Of a stretch of 64,000 bases of DNA, positions 35,544 through 46,107 are shown one piece after another. Position 1 is the stretch's first letter, and each line of letters begins with the position of its first letter. The notes beneath the pieces were generated by a model that saw only the letters and a list, made by a program, of their open reading frames with translations, was not told the origin of the DNA and did not search any database. The stretch is from NCBI RefSeq assembly GCF_015182285.1, contig NZ_PRDM01000002.1, forward strand, positions 558,001 to 622,000. The letters run 5' to 3'. The DNA comes from Flavobacterium hungaricum. GTDB taxonomy: Bacteria > Bacteroidota > Bacteroidia > Flavobacteriales > Flavobacteriaceae. The position numbers and the translations under genes were made by a program.

Positions 35544-35552
35544 TTAAAACAC

Positions 35553-35580
35553 AAGAGCCTGTTTGAAGGAACAGGCTCTT
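35553..35580. terminator. Palindrome between convergent genes
   Basis: AAGAGCCTGTT pairs perfectly with AACAGGCTCTT across a 6-base loop. It lies between the decarboxylase and the minus-strand receptor remnant. Confidence 0.7.
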
Positions 35581-35628
35581 AACTAACACAAAAAAAAACA
35601 AAAAACAAGGTATTATAAAGAACGAATT

Positions 35629-37748
35629 TTAGATTCGATATGTAAAAGCAATGGTTGCAATTCGATTATCGAGCTCATATTTTTTATCCATACTGGTTTG
35701 CGCCACTACAGATTTGATATAGAAATTATTAGTATTGAAAATATCAGTAAAGTTTAATTTGATCGTTCCTTTCTTATCCAAAACTTGTTTGGAAACGCCC
35801 GCACTAAAATCAAAAAAAGCATCACGCTGATAAACTCCAAGATTTGATTTTGACTGAAAATTAGCATTCACTTCAGCTTTTAAAGTTTCGGTTATTGTAA
35901 ATGAATTCTGGAGATTCAGGTTAACCGTCACGATTGGGTCAATTGTACTGCTGTTTAGTACATTCCCCATGAATTTATTTTCGAACACATTAAACAAAGT
36001 ATTGACAGACCACCATTTACTAAGCTCAGAACTATTCGTGATGTTTACGCCGTAATTGTATGATTTGGCTACATTGATCTGCGTGGTGACAGTTGTGTTC
36101 GTGTCCGGATTATAGTTGTACACTTCTGTAAAAACATCTTTTGTGCTGTTAAAATAAACGGTTGCCATAAAAGCATTTTTCCAAGCATAACCCATTTCCG
36201 CAGCATGCGTAATTTCAGAAATCAGATTCGGATTTCCCTGTGAGTAATTAAAAGAATCATCATAAAAACGAAACGGGTTCAAATCAAACTGACTGGGTCT
36301 GTTAATTCTCTTACTGTAAGAAACATGAACGGCATGGTTACTCGTAAATTCATATTTTAGCGAAAGACTCGGAAACCATTTTAAATAATCGTCTTTGTGT
36401 TTTTCATTCAGCGTTTTCTGGTCAATGTCAATCATCGTGTATTCTGATCGTAAACCGCCTTGAATGTTCAGTTTTTCCAGCTGATATTTGTAATTGATAT
36501 AACCTGCATAAATTTGTTCGTTATATTCAAAATGATTGGTCGAATTAGGATCGATCTGCCACTGATTGTCTTCGTAAAACTCATAAACAGACGGATTATC
36601 ATTGTTTTTAATGCTTGTTTTAAAACCCCATTCGATAGATTGTTTTTCTTTGAATGGATTAACAAAATCAATTTTACCTGTAAAAACTTTTAACTGCGAC
36701 GGAATAAAACCGCGTCTATCATTCACAACTGTGGCGTTTGCCGTATTAGCTGCACTTTGAAACTGATTCGATCTAAATTTTGAGGTTTCATATTCAAAAT
36801 CAAAATTCATAGTACTTCCTTCGGTATTAAATTTATGAACGCCCGAAAAAGCATACGTATAATCATTCCATTTTTCTTTGCTGTCGTTATAAGTCAAAGC
36901 ATTAAAAATAGGCAGATTTGTATTGTCTATAAGAGTATTAGTCCCATTTGCAAAGTTTTTTCATAACGCCCAATTTTGGCATCGACGTAAAATTCTAAAT
37001 TGGTTTTTGGCGAAACTTCATATTGTGTTCCAACTTTAAAATTATTAGAAGTCAAAGGTTCATCGGTAATCGAAGTCTGATGATTTTTGGTTGCAATTTC
37101 CTGACGGGATACATCTGTAAACTGCATTTGATTGAATTCTTTATGTTCTTCTTCACCGCGGAAAGTATAACTGTAATTCCCAAAAACACCCCATTTGTCT
37201 TTATTATAATTTAAATTAAAGCCAGAATTGGTTCTATTTTTTCTGCCGCGTCCGTAGCTTGTAAATGCAGTTCCTTTTAAGCCAGACGCATTTGGCTTTT
37301 TCAGTATAATATTGATAATTCCAGCTTTTCCGGCAGCATCGTATTTTGAAGAAGGATTGGTAATAACTTCAATCTGTTTTATATTGGATGAGGTAGTTGA
37401 TTTTAAATAATTAGCCAGTTCTTTTTGAGAAAGCTGGGTTAATTTACCATTGATCATCACGCTCACTCCCTGCTGTCCGCGAATAGATAAATTTCCGTCC
37501 TGCGAAACCACCACGCCAGGCGCACGAGACAAAACGTCGAGCGCCGTCCCGCCTTCAGAAACAATGCTGTTTTCTACATTAAAAACAAGGCGATCTGATT
37601 TTTGTGCATACAAAACTTTCTTTTTTGCGATTACAATTTCGTCCAGCAAATTGACAGAAGATTCAATTATGCTGTCCTTTTCTTTTTCAGTTTGTGAAAA
37701 TCCATATGCTGAAAAAGCAAACATTATGGAGGTTATAATATTTTTCAT
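35629..37748 (-). pseudogene. TonB-dependent outer-membrane receptor, broken by one frameshift
   Basis: Reading from ATG 37748, a signal peptide (MKNIITSIMFAFSAYGFSQ) leads into a plug domain (LDEIVIAKKK, LDVLSRAPGVVVSQDGNLSI, GVSVMINGKL) and the first strands of a barrel. The frame is lost at an A6 run near 36956-36961. One extra A would join it to the second reading frame, which continues through the barrel to 35629 (ending IATIFTYRI-like, TYRI). About 705 residues in all. There is no carboxypeptidase-like N-terminal domain. It is either a recent pseudogene or a sequencing error. Confidence 0.8.
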
Positions 37749-38106
37749 GTTGTTTAAATTTGACAATACTTTAAATTTTATTTCGGAGAGATCATTATTG
37801 AAGAACAATTTGTTCTAATCTCTTTGAAACTCTTTTTTGAAGATTTAAAGCTTGAATTGAAACAGCTGAAATAATTTTTTTTATGGTGAAACGTATACGT
37901 AACATACTTGTGGCATTTAATTTTGATTTGCCAAAGATATAATTATTTATAATAAGTCTAAATAAAAATAGTTGTTAATTTTTGCTATTTATTTTTAAAG
38001 AATTGATTAGTAGGCGGAATGCGATTTTGATAAAAATAAAAAATCGGTTCGTTTTGAATCCAAACGAACCGATTTCCTTATAAAATCTTAATTGAGATTT
38101 GAAGAA
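37749..38106. other. Intergenic region upstream of the receptor remnant
   Basis: Contains TATCTTTG on the minus strand (37939-37932), a perfect -7 box for the receptor gene without a clear -33. The palindrome at 38041-38075 ends gldA. Otherwise AT-rich with nothing recognised. Confidence 0.45.
38041..38075. terminator. gldA terminator
   Basis: AAATCGGTTCGTTT pairs with AAACGAACCGATTT around a short loop. On the minus strand a T run follows, so it ends gldA transcription. Confidence 0.8.
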
Positions 38107-39003
38107 TTATTTGGTAATCTCTCTAAAAACGGCTTCCAGATTTTTATTTTTCTGATTCAATTGTAAAGTTTTTAAACCGTTTTCGTTTGCAAAGTCAAAA
38201 ATTGCTGGGCGCATGTCTTTATCGGTAACAAATGTCAGTTCCCAGGTCATGTCATGCGTATTAACGTACGAAGAAATGTTTTGCAGTCTGGCCAAAAGCT
38301 GCTCTTCAACCTTGAAATCAAACTCTACCTCAATAACTTGCTCGTTATTGGTATTGACTAAATGATCCAATTTATTATCTGCAACAATCTGCCCTTTGTC
38401 AATTATTATGACACGATCGCAAATTGCTTCGACTTCCTGCATGATGTGTGTCGATAAAAAAACCGTTTTATCTTTTCCTGCATTTTTGATTACATTTCTA
38501 ATTTCCATTAACTGGTTAGGATCCAGACCTGTAGTTGGTTCATCCAGAATTAAAACATCGGGATTGTGCAGCAAAGCATTCGCAAGTCCTACACGCTGGC
38601 GGTAACCTTTAGAGAGCTGGCCAATTTTTTTATGGCTTTCTGGTGTCAGTCCTGTCAGTTCGATAACTTCTTCAATTCTTGATTTTGGCACCGAATATAC
38701 ATCGGCATTAAAAGCCAAATACTCACGAACATACAAATCCAAATACAACGGATTATGCTCTGGTAAGTATCCAATTGACCGCTGTACTTCTTTGGTGTTT
38801 GTCATGACATCGTGACCATTTACAAGGGCTGTGCCATCATCTGCCAATAAATAAGTGGTCAAAATTTTCATTAAGGTAGATTTTCCAGCTCCGTTTGGAC
38901 CTAAAAATCCAACAATTTCTCCTTTTTGAATCGAGAACGAAATTGAATTTAATGCTTTTTGTGTTCCGTAACTTTTTGATATGTTGTTTACTTCTATCGA
39001 CAT
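38107..39003 (-). CDS. gldA: ABC transporter ATPase, gliding motility GldA
   Basis: 298 residues. Walker A GPNGAGKST near 36, signature LSKGYRQRV, Walker B VLILDEPTTGLD and the switch LSTHIMQEVEAICDR are complete. The length and C-terminal portion fit GldA, the ATPase that works with GldF and GldG membrane proteins and is needed for gliding in Flavobacterium johnsoniae. The partner genes are not in this window. A generic ABC exporter ATPase is the alternative. Confidence 0.8.
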   Translation of the reverse strand: MSIEVNNISKSYGTQKALNSISFSIQKGEIVGFLGPNGAGKSTLMKILTTYLLADDGTALVNGHDVMTNTKEVQRSIGYLPEHNPLYLDLYVREYLAFNADVYSVPKSRIEEVIELTGLTPESHKKIGQLSKGYRQRVGLANALLHNPDVLILDEPTTGLDPNQLMEIRNVIKNAGKDKTVFLSTHIMQEVEAICDRVIIIDKGQIVADNKLDHLVNTNNEQVIEVEFDFKVEEQLLARLQNISSYVNTHDMTWELTFVTDKDMRPAIFDFANENGLKTLQLNQKNKNLEAVFREITK

Positions 39004-39150
39004 GGACTTTTTATTTACTGCAAAAGTAAACAGAAATAGTCTTGATTGCTACATTTTGTATTCTAAAGAATTTCTTAAAAAAATTAAGAGACCCGCAATT
39101 CACGGCATTGTTGTTGTTAAAGGAAACATAAATTTAATAAAAATCCCAAA

Positions 39151-39729
39151 ATGAAAAAGATTTTAGTGATGGCTGCTTTAGCTATCTGCAGTTTTGCAAA
39201 CGCACAAAAAGGAACAATTTTAGTTGGTGGAAACATCGGTTATACTTCTGAAACGACTGATTCTCGTTTTAGTGAAACAAAATCAAACGAATTTAGCTTT
39301 TCTCCAAAAGTAGGTTACCAATTTCATGATAACTGGACTGTTGGAGGTGAATTTACTGTTGCTTCTTCAAAAGATGATCAAGGAGCAAACGAATACAAAA
39401 CAAATACTTCAAGATTTGGAGCATTTGTACGTTATACAATGCCATTAAGCCAAACTTTTGCTGTATTTGCTGATTTAGGAGCTGGTTTTCAAAACCGTAC
39501 TGAAAAAGATTATATTGGAGCAAACTACTCAAAATATAAAGCAGACGGAATGTACATTGGTGTAGTTCCTGCTCTTTTCATCAACATGCAAAAAGGTTTC
39601 GGTTTAAACTTCAGCATTGGAGGTTTAGGATATGATACATTAAGCTATGATAATAATGGTCCAGACGTTAAAAGATTTAACTTTAACTTCGGTCAAACAT
39701 TTAACATTGGAATTTCTAAAAACTTCTAA
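39151..39729 (+). CDS. Outer-membrane beta-barrel protein, copy 1
   Basis: 192 residues. Signal peptide MKKILVMAALAICSFANAQ, then alternating strands (GTILVGGNIGYTSE, FSPKVGYQFHDNWTVGGEF, GAFVRYTMPLSQTFAVFADL) of an eight-stranded OmpA/OmpX-like barrel, ending in NIGISKNF with a terminal Phe. It is about 70% identical by eye to the next gene. Function unknown; such small barrels often stabilise or decorate the outer membrane. Confidence 0.85.
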   Translation: MKKILVMAALAICSFANAQKGTILVGGNIGYTSETTDSRFSETKSNEFSFSPKVGYQFHDNWTVGGEFTVASSKDDQGANEYKTNTSRFGAFVRYTMPLSQTFAVFADLGAGFQNRTEKDYIGANYSKYKADGMYIGVVPALFINMQKGFGLNFSIGGLGYDTLSYDNNGPDVKRFNFNFGQTFNIGISKNF

Positions 39730-39754
39730 TCTTAGTTTTTATATTCAATTTCAG

Positions 39755-39783
39755 AAAGCACTCCAATTGGAGTGCTTTTTTTA
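39755..39783 (+). terminator. Terminator of barrel copy 1
   Basis: AAAGCACTCC AATT GGAGTGCTTT, perfect stem followed by T. The same stem recurs after the second copy. Confidence 0.9.
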
Positions 39784-39924
39784 TGATAACAATTTGTTTT
39801 CATTTTTTTAATTTACGCTCTCTCAAAGAAGGATTGTTTTTAATTAATTGTTACTAAAAACACTATCTGTTGATCTTGGTATTTTTGTTGCTCATTGTAT
39901 GTGAAATCTTAATAAATATCACAA

Positions 39925-40509
39925 ATGAAAAAAATGCTACTAATTCTTGCATTGTCAGTATTTGGCTTTGCAAATGCCCAAAAAGGAACAATTTTAGTGG
40001 GAGGAAACATTGGTTACAATTCTCAAAATGTTGATTACGGTGTAGTTGACATAAAAACAAATTCGTTTGAATTCTCTCCAAAGGTCGGGTATCAATTGCA
40101 CGATAACTGGACAGTGGGAGGAGAATTTGGACTTGAATCTTCTAAACAAAACAACGGAGGTAGCGAATCAAAATTTAATAGTTTCAAGGCTGGGGCATTT
40201 GTACGTTATACAGTTCCTTTGACCGAGACATTTTCTGTTTTTGCAGATTTAGGTGCCGGTTTTCACAATCAAAAAGTAAAAAATTATGATGATGAAGGAG
40301 ACCTTCTTTCAACAACAAAAGCTGATGGACTGTATGCAGGTGTAACTCCAGCTCTTTTCATTAATATGAAAAAAGGTTTTGGTCTTAACTTTAGCATCGG
40401 AGGTTTAGGGTACGAAACATTAAGCTTCGATAATAACGGACCCGATGTAAAATCATTCTATTTTAATTTTGGAAAAACGATTAACATAGGTGTTTCTAAA
40501 AACTTCTAA
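39925..40509 (+). CDS. Outer-membrane beta-barrel protein, copy 2
   Basis: 194 residues, a tandem paralogue of the gene at 39151. Signal peptide MKKMLLILALSVFGFANAQ, the same KGTILVGGNIGY start, the same HDNWTVGGEF strand and the same NIGVSKNF end. Differences concentrate in the loops, as expected for surface-exposed parts of a barrel. It has its own copy of the downstream terminator, so the duplication included gene and terminator. Confidence 0.85.
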   Translation: MKKMLLILALSVFGFANAQKGTILVGGNIGYNSQNVDYGVVDIKTNSFEFSPKVGYQLHDNWTVGGEFGLESSKQNNGGSESKFNSFKAGAFVRYTVPLTETFSVFADLGAGFHNQKVKNYDDEGDLLSTTKADGLYAGVTPALFINMKKGFGLNFSIGGLGYETLSFDNNGPDVKSFYFNFGKTINIGVSKNF

Positions 40510-40531
40510 TCTTTAGATTTCAATAATCATT

Positions 40532-40561
40532 AAAAGCACTCCAATTTGGAGTGCTTTTTTT
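40532..40561 (+). terminator. Terminator of barrel copy 2
   Basis: AAAAGCACTCCA and TGGAGTGCTTTT form a perfect stem, followed by T. Nearly identical to 39755. Confidence 0.9.
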
Positions 40562-40861
40562 GTATAGCTTGATTTCGTTAAGCATTTGATAGCGGTAGTG
40601 AGTCCATAAAAAATGCACCCTATTGAGTTTTTATAATACTTCAAAATAAATTTTCAAGAGGACAGGACAGCCTCCAAAAAAGATAGATTCTATTTGGGGG
40701 CATTTTTATGTAGAGAAAAATAGAATACAATTAGCTTAAATTTTATATAAGAAATATTTGTAAAAAATACCAAGATCCCGGTATTGTTTTGTAGTTAAAT
40801 CCTGCTTATAATTGCTAATTGTGAGTTTTTTACTAAATAAATATTCTTAATATAAATTGAT
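40562..40861. other. Intergenic region before the type IX cargo gene
   Basis: No gene seen. A weak hairpin, GCCTCCAAA (near 40670) with TTTGGGGGC (near 40693), precedes five T and may terminate stray transcripts. No clear promoter was found. Confidence 0.4.
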
Positions 40862-42517
40862 ATGAAGAAAATCTACTATTGCATGCTCTTTTTTTACACC
40901 TCACTTATGTATTCTCAAGATATTCTTTGGGAGAAAACTTATGGAGGGATACATGCAGATTATATGTTTGATGCGCAGCCAACTGCAGACTACGGTTTTA
41001 TTTTAGCGGGCAGTTCCTTATCTGATAAAACGGGAAATAAAACAGATAGTAATTTGGGGGACCTTGATTATTGGCTTTGGAAGATGAATGAAAATGGAGA
41101 TCTCGATTGGCAAAAAAATATAGGAGGCAGTGGCTTCGACTTACTTCAAAGCATAAAAATTACCAGAGATGGCGGTTATATTCTTGCTGGAACATCCAAT
41201 TCTCCTAATGATTTCCAGAAAAAAGATCCTTGTAAAGGAGGTACAGACTTTTGGGTAATTAAGCTCAATGCCCGAGGTGAAGAACAATGGCAGCGAACAA
41301 TAGGCGGTACCGGTCAGGATGAATTGTTGTGTGCTTTTCAGACTACAGACGGTTATATATTAGGAGGCTCCTCTTCTTCCAGTCCCAAAATAATCGAGAC
41401 TACTGTATCAGAGGTTTCGTCTTCTTTTGCTGTTGAAGATCTATATGCAAAATCAGAAAAAAGTTATGGCAACATGGATTATTGGATCGTTAAGCTGGAC
41501 AAGCTGGGTGTTGTAGAATGGCAAAAAACCTATGGAGGCAGCTATGCCGATGTATTAAGAAGCATGGAGCAGACCAAAGATGGCGGCTACATTTTGGGCG
41601 GCTATTCCAACTCCCCGCAATCTGGAAATAAAACAGAAGCCGGTAAGGGAATTGGAGATTACTGGATTATAAAAATTAATGGAACAGGCAGTATCGAATG
41701 GCAGAGAACTTATGGCGGTAATGGAGACAACCAGTTATATGTAATTCACCAGACAGAAGACGACGGTTATATTGTAGGAGGAAATTCCAACAGTACTGGT
41801 CCGCTTACCTCATTAGGTGGTATGGTGGGGCGCGGTACAGATTATTGGGTTTTAAAACTTGATGCCGACGGGGATGTAATCTGGAGCAAAACGTTTGATT
41901 TTGGAGAAACAGACATACTCACATCCTTATTAGAAAATAAGGATCACACGTATCTTATTGGCGGCTACAGCCAGACTGAAGATTCACACACGGGAGAAGG
42001 AATTGCGGGTAAAGCAGCAGGAATTGTCAATAAAAATAAAGGGGGCTACATCGCTTTAAAAATAAATGAAGAAGGAGAGGAAATCTGGAGAAAAAAAATA
42101 GGAAGTAATGGTGAGGACGTATTACAAAAACTTTTCGAAATACGAGACGGTGGTTATTTGATGGCAGGAACATCAAAATCCAGCACCTCAAAAGAAAAGA
42201 AATCCAGTATTGGCGGCAACGATTTTTGGGTCGTTAAATTAAAAGACAAATTAAAACCAGATAAAATTAAAAGAAAAAGTCTGGAAGCGATTCCGAATCC
42301 TGTAGTTGATTTTACCAATATAATTGTAGGGTACGAATATGAAAGAGGAACTGCAACAGTAGTAGATATGGCAGGTCGTGTACTGCAGCAATTTAGTATT
42401 ACAGGCAGAACGATTCCTGTTGATTTAAGTCGTTACGCCGAAGGGATTTATATCATAAATATAAAAACTAACGTACAGAGTGATGGAGTAAAAGTAATCA
42501 GAAAAGGTAAAAATTAA
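40862..42517 (+). CDS. Secreted repeat protein with type IX sorting domain
   Basis: 551 residues. A signal peptide (MKKIYYCMLFFYTSLMYSQ) is followed by about seven repeats of ~55 residues with the pattern W-KTYGG, then TKDGGYILGG-S-S, and YWI-KL, as in beta-propeller-like secreted proteins. The last ~75 residues start IPNPVVDFTNIIVGYEYERG and end GIYIINIKTN..GVKVIRKGKN, a type A sorting domain for type IX secretion (Por/gliding machinery). It stands directly before the RHS genes; whether it acts with them is unknown. Confidence 0.85.
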   Translation: MKKIYYCMLFFYTSLMYSQDILWEKTYGGIHADYMFDAQPTADYGFILAGSSLSDKTGNKTDSNLGDLDYWLWKMNENGDLDWQKNIGGSGFDLLQSIKITRDGGYILAGTSNSPNDFQKKDPCKGGTDFWVIKLNARGEEQWQRTIGGTGQDELLCAFQTTDGYILGGSSSSSPKIIETTVSEVSSSFAVEDLYAKSEKSYGNMDYWIVKLDKLGVVEWQKTYGGSYADVLRSMEQTKDGGYILGGYSNSPQSGNKTEAGKGIGDYWIIKINGTGSIEWQRTYGGNGDNQLYVIHQTEDDGYIVGGNSNSTGPLTSLGGMVGRGTDYWVLKLDADGDVIWSKTFDFGETDILTSLLENKDHTYLIGGYSQTEDSHTGEGIAGKAAGIVNKNKGGYIALKINEEGEEIWRKKIGSNGEDVLQKLFEIRDGGYLMAGTSKSSTSKEKKSSIGGNDFWVVKLKDKLKPDKIKRKSLEAIPNPVVDFTNIIVGYEYERGTATVVDMAGRVLQQFSITGRTIPVDLSRYAEGIYIINIKTNVQSDGVKVIRKGKN

Positions 42518-42572
42518 ATGCTTTGCTTTTATATCATTTCTAACCGAATAAAAACCAGTTAATACAACTATA

Positions 42573-45500
42573 ATGAAAATTAAATTTACAATACTGATTA
42601 TATTATTATCTGTTAATTTATACAGTCAAAAATCTAATGAATACGATTACGGCATTCCGTTGCCGCCAGAAACTTATCAGTTTAAGAAAAGATTAATCAA
42701 TAATGTTTCTTTATATACAGGTCAGCCTTCCATAAATATTCCTTTATATTCGATTAACCTTGATGGAATGGAAATCCCTATTTCCATTTCTTACAATACA
42801 GGAGGTATAAAAGTAGAAGAAGATGCAACATCTGTAGGTTTAGGATGGAGCCTGAATATTGGCGGACAAATTACAAGAAATAATCATGGTGTATTAGATG
42901 AACGTTATTTTATGCATCAGGATTATGGTAACAAAAATACTTATGGCATAGGAAGATTAAAAACTTCGATAGATCCTCATGAAAGTACGCCATTTGATTG
43001 CAGAGGTCCAGGAGATGAATACAGGTATAGAGCTCAATTTTACTCAAAAGCATTTTTAGCAGGAAATGATAAAAGAAATGTTTACGGAAATGAAGATTCC
43101 CGCCCAGATGAGTTTTATTATAGTTTTTTTGGACACAGCGGTAAGTTTATGTATAGTCAGGAATTAAGAAAATTCATCACTTTTCCATTAGACGATATCG
43201 ATGTTGGCTATGAATTAAAGACAGTCTCTGATACTAAGTTTTTTGATCATTTTAATGTTAAATTACCTAATGGATATAATTTAATTTTAGGAAAAGAGGG
43301 AACATCCTCTATAAGTCAGTATGGGCTTACTCCATTTGATCAGTCGTGGCAATTAAAAAAGATTATTTCTCCAAAAAACAAAGAAGTTGTTTATAATTAT
43401 ATTTCAGCTGATTACTATTTGTTTACCAATTTATCCAGCGAAACAATTAAAACCGCAACAGCTTCTAAAGGGTCTGAAGAACAGGTAATTGCTGCTACTC
43501 CTGAATGGAATGTTACTAGTACGAAAGAAAAATTGATTTCGGAAATTATTTTTCCCCAAGGAAAGATAATTTTTGTTTACGGAGACAGATTAGATTTATT
43601 ACAAGGGGCTAAAAAGCTGCAGGAAATTAAAATTTATGATCAATCAAATAATTTAATTAGAAAGATTGGATTTGAACAAAGTTACTTTAATGCCAATATC
43701 CATCTTTTTCACAAAGAAGAAGTGAACAAACGATTAAGGCTTGATGCAGTTAAATTTTACGATTCAAAAAATACTGCAATCGAGAATTATCAATTTGATT
43801 ATCATTTATACGATAAAATACCCTCTAAATCATCAAAAGCCCAGGATCATTGGGGCTATTTCAATGGTAAAGAAAGTAACTATTCTCTTTTTCCTAAACA
43901 TATCCTGCCCTTTCAGAATGTCGAGAGCAGTTATGGTTTTAATCGAGATCTGGATACTTTGTACACTAAGACATTCTCACTCAAAAGTATTAAGTTTCCA
44001 GAAGGAGGAGTTAAACACTATAATTATGAAAATCATAAATGTTTAACCGGAGCTACAACGGCAAATTATTTTGATGCAATCTCAAATGAAAGATATGCTG
44101 TAAAATCTCCTTCATTTAGTGTTTCAGGATATAGTTTAGATTATTTTTATCCTACTCCTAGCGAATCAAATCCGTTAAGAAAAATATTTTACAGCGACCC
44201 TTTTGAAACAAGCATTTTTAGTACTTCTTTAAATGCCAATCAGGTAAGTATACTAATCAATTCAAATTTTCCATTTCAAGCTCCTGATTATAAAAATATA
44301 AATGCAGAGTTTAATAAGGTGGAGTTTTGGCTGCAGCAAAAGCAAACTGATGGAACTTTTAAGGATATCAAATACCATGGTACGATTTCTAAAGATGAAA
44401 ATACATCAGGAAATATAAAAAGCTATTTTGAAGTTGGAGGTAAAGGTACTTATAGAATGAAAATTGTAATCGTTCAAACGTATTATTTATCAAGTACTAA
44501 TTACAATTATCATAACAGCAGTTTTACCATTAACTATAGAGATAAAGTGCGTGATGATGTTAGAGTTGGAGGGCTGCGTATCAAAGATATCAAGACTTAT
44601 ACAGATGAAAATTTAAATGATCCAAATTATACAACATACTTTAAGTACTTGGATGATGATAATATTACATCAGGAAGAATGATGAATGTACCTTCATATA
44701 TTGAAAATATTTCAATTTATACTCCGTCGCGATCTTATGATAAACCTTCTAGAGTTGATTTAGGAATAAGAATGTCATCCTCTTCGGTTTTATCACTTTA
44801 TAAAACGTCGGGTTCAAATGTTGGGTACACAAAAGTGAGTCAAATTGAACATGATAATATCACTAAAAAAGAAATTAAAGAAGATCATTATTTCAGCTTT
44901 AAAGAACCGTTATTTTCAGAAATAACTTTGTTTGACGACAGAAGAGAAGATGAGCCCCAAGAATGGCACAGAGGGAAACTCTTAAAAAAAGCTTCTTACA
45001 ATGATGATAAAATAGTAAAAGAAGAAATATATGATTATTACGGAAAAGAAGTAGAAAAAAGCAGAGGATATGTAGATGAAATTAATTACGAGTTGTTAGA
45101 TCAAAATGAACTTTGCAGTGTTACTGAAGAAAATGTGTCAAAGCATATATATCCTTCAATTAGTTTGATTGATGTTGCAGCATTTCCATCAGATCTAAAA
45201 ATTTTTCTTAACGGATTAGAACGGTATCCTGTCAACAAGTATTCAATAGAAAATTACATTCCTGCCGGTTTAAAAATCCCGTATTTTAAAATTTATACGG
45301 GTTTTGATAAACTAAAATCAAAAACGACCAAAAGTTATTTTAAAGAAGGTATAGTCGAAGAAAGTGAAAATTATTTTTACGATAAGACTCCAACAAATCT
45401 GCAATTAACTTCACAAACCAGAACAAATTCAAAAGGAGAAGTAATAGAAACCCAATACTTCTACCCGCAGGATCCTGAAATGGCAAGTGAGCCGTTTGTA

Positions 45501-46103
45501 AAAGATTTGATTGCTCAAAATAGGGTGGGAATCCCTTTAAACACTCAAACCTTTAGAGGAGGAACTAAATTGTCTGAACAAAAAACAGTTTACGATAAAA
45601 GTGTTGCAACAAGCAATTTGCTATTGCCTTCGTATATCCTTGAAAATAAAGGTACAGCAGGTTTAAATCCTGTAAAAGATAAGAAAGTTTCTTATGATCT
45701 TTATGATGATAAAGGAAATGTCCTGCAATACACTAAAGACGGAAGTGTCCCAGTAGCACTTGTTTGGGGATATAATAAAACTTTGCCTGTAGCTAAAATT
45801 GAAAACATAGCCTACAAAAGTATTGCTCCAAATTTGATAAACGAAGTTCAGACCGCTTCGTCAGGTACGGGATCAGAAGAAAACATGTTGAATGCGATAA
45901 AAAAAATCTCATACAAAACTTCCGGGTTAGGCAATACCATGATTTCAACCTATATGTATAACCCCCTGATAGGAGTAAGTATGATCAAAAATGCAATGGA
46001 TGTATTTACCTACTTTACTTATGACAGTTTTGGAAGATTGCAATTTGTAAAAGATGCACAAGGCAATTTAGTTTCTGAAAACCAGTATAATTATAAAGAA
46101 TAG
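42573..46103 (+). CDS. Large secreted YD/RHS-like protein, first of a pair
   Basis: 1,176 residues. Signal peptide MKIKFTILIILLSVNLYSQ. Early part YTGQPSINIPLYSINLDGME and ISISYNTGGIKVEEDATSVGLGWSLNIGG resemble the N-terminal region of SpvB/Tc-toxin-type and wall-associated YD proteins. The C-terminus (FTYFTYDSFGRLQFVKDAQG) is a YD repeat. It ends four bases before the next gene, so both proteins are made together and may assemble into one shell-like structure. No sorting tail is seen. No enzymatic domain recognised. Confidence 0.75.
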   Translation: MKIKFTILIILLSVNLYSQKSNEYDYGIPLPPETYQFKKRLINNVSLYTGQPSINIPLYSINLDGMEIPISISYNTGGIKVEEDATSVGLGWSLNIGGQITRNNHGVLDERYFMHQDYGNKNTYGIGRLKTSIDPHESTPFDCRGPGDEYRYRAQFYSKAFLAGNDKRNVYGNEDSRPDEFYYSFFGHSGKFMYSQELRKFITFPLDDIDVGYELKTVSDTKFFDHFNVKLPNGYNLILGKEGTSSISQYGLTPFDQSWQLKKIISPKNKEVVYNYISADYYLFTNLSSETIKTATASKGSEEQVIAATPEWNVTSTKEKLISEIIFPQGKIIFVYGDRLDLLQGAKKLQEIKIYDQSNNLIRKIGFEQSYFNANIHLFHKEEVNKRLRLDAVKFYDSKNTAIENYQFDYHLYDKIPSKSSKAQDHWGYFNGKESNYSLFPKHILPFQNVESSYGFNRDLDTLYTKTFSLKSIKFPEGGVKHYNYENHKCLTGATTANYFDAISNERYAVKSPSFSVSGYSLDYFYPTPSESNPLRKIFYSDPFETSIFSTSLNANQVSILINSNFPFQAPDYKNINAEFNKVEFWLQQKQTDGTFKDIKYHGTISKDENTSGNIKSYFEVGGKGTYRMKIVIVQTYYLSSTNYNYHNSSFTINYRDKVRDDVRVGGLRIKDIKTYTDENLNDPNYTTYFKYLDDDNITSGRMMNVPSYIENISIYTPSRSYDKPSRVDLGIRMSSSSVLSLYKTSGSNVGYTKVSQIEHDNITKKEIKEDHYFSFKEPLFSEITLFDDRREDEPQEWHRGKLLKKASYNDDKIVKEEIYDYYGKEVEKSRGYVDEINYELLDQNELCSVTEENVSKHIYPSISLIDVAAFPSDLKIFLNGLERYPVNKYSIENYIPAGLKIPYFKIYTGFDKLKSKTTKSYFKEGIVEESENYFYDKTPTNLQLTSQTRTNSKGEVIETQYFYPQDPEMASEPFVKDLIAQNRVGIPLNTQTFRGGTKLSEQKTVYDKSVATSNLLLPSYILENKGTAGLNPVKDKKVSYDLYDDKGNVLQYTKDGSVPVALVWGYNKTLPVAKIENIAYKSIAPNLINEVQTASSGTGSEENMLNAIKKISYKTSGLGNTMISTYMYNPLIGVSMIKNAMDVFTYFTYDSFGRLQFVKDAQGNLVSENQYNYKE

Positions 46104-46107
46104 TACC

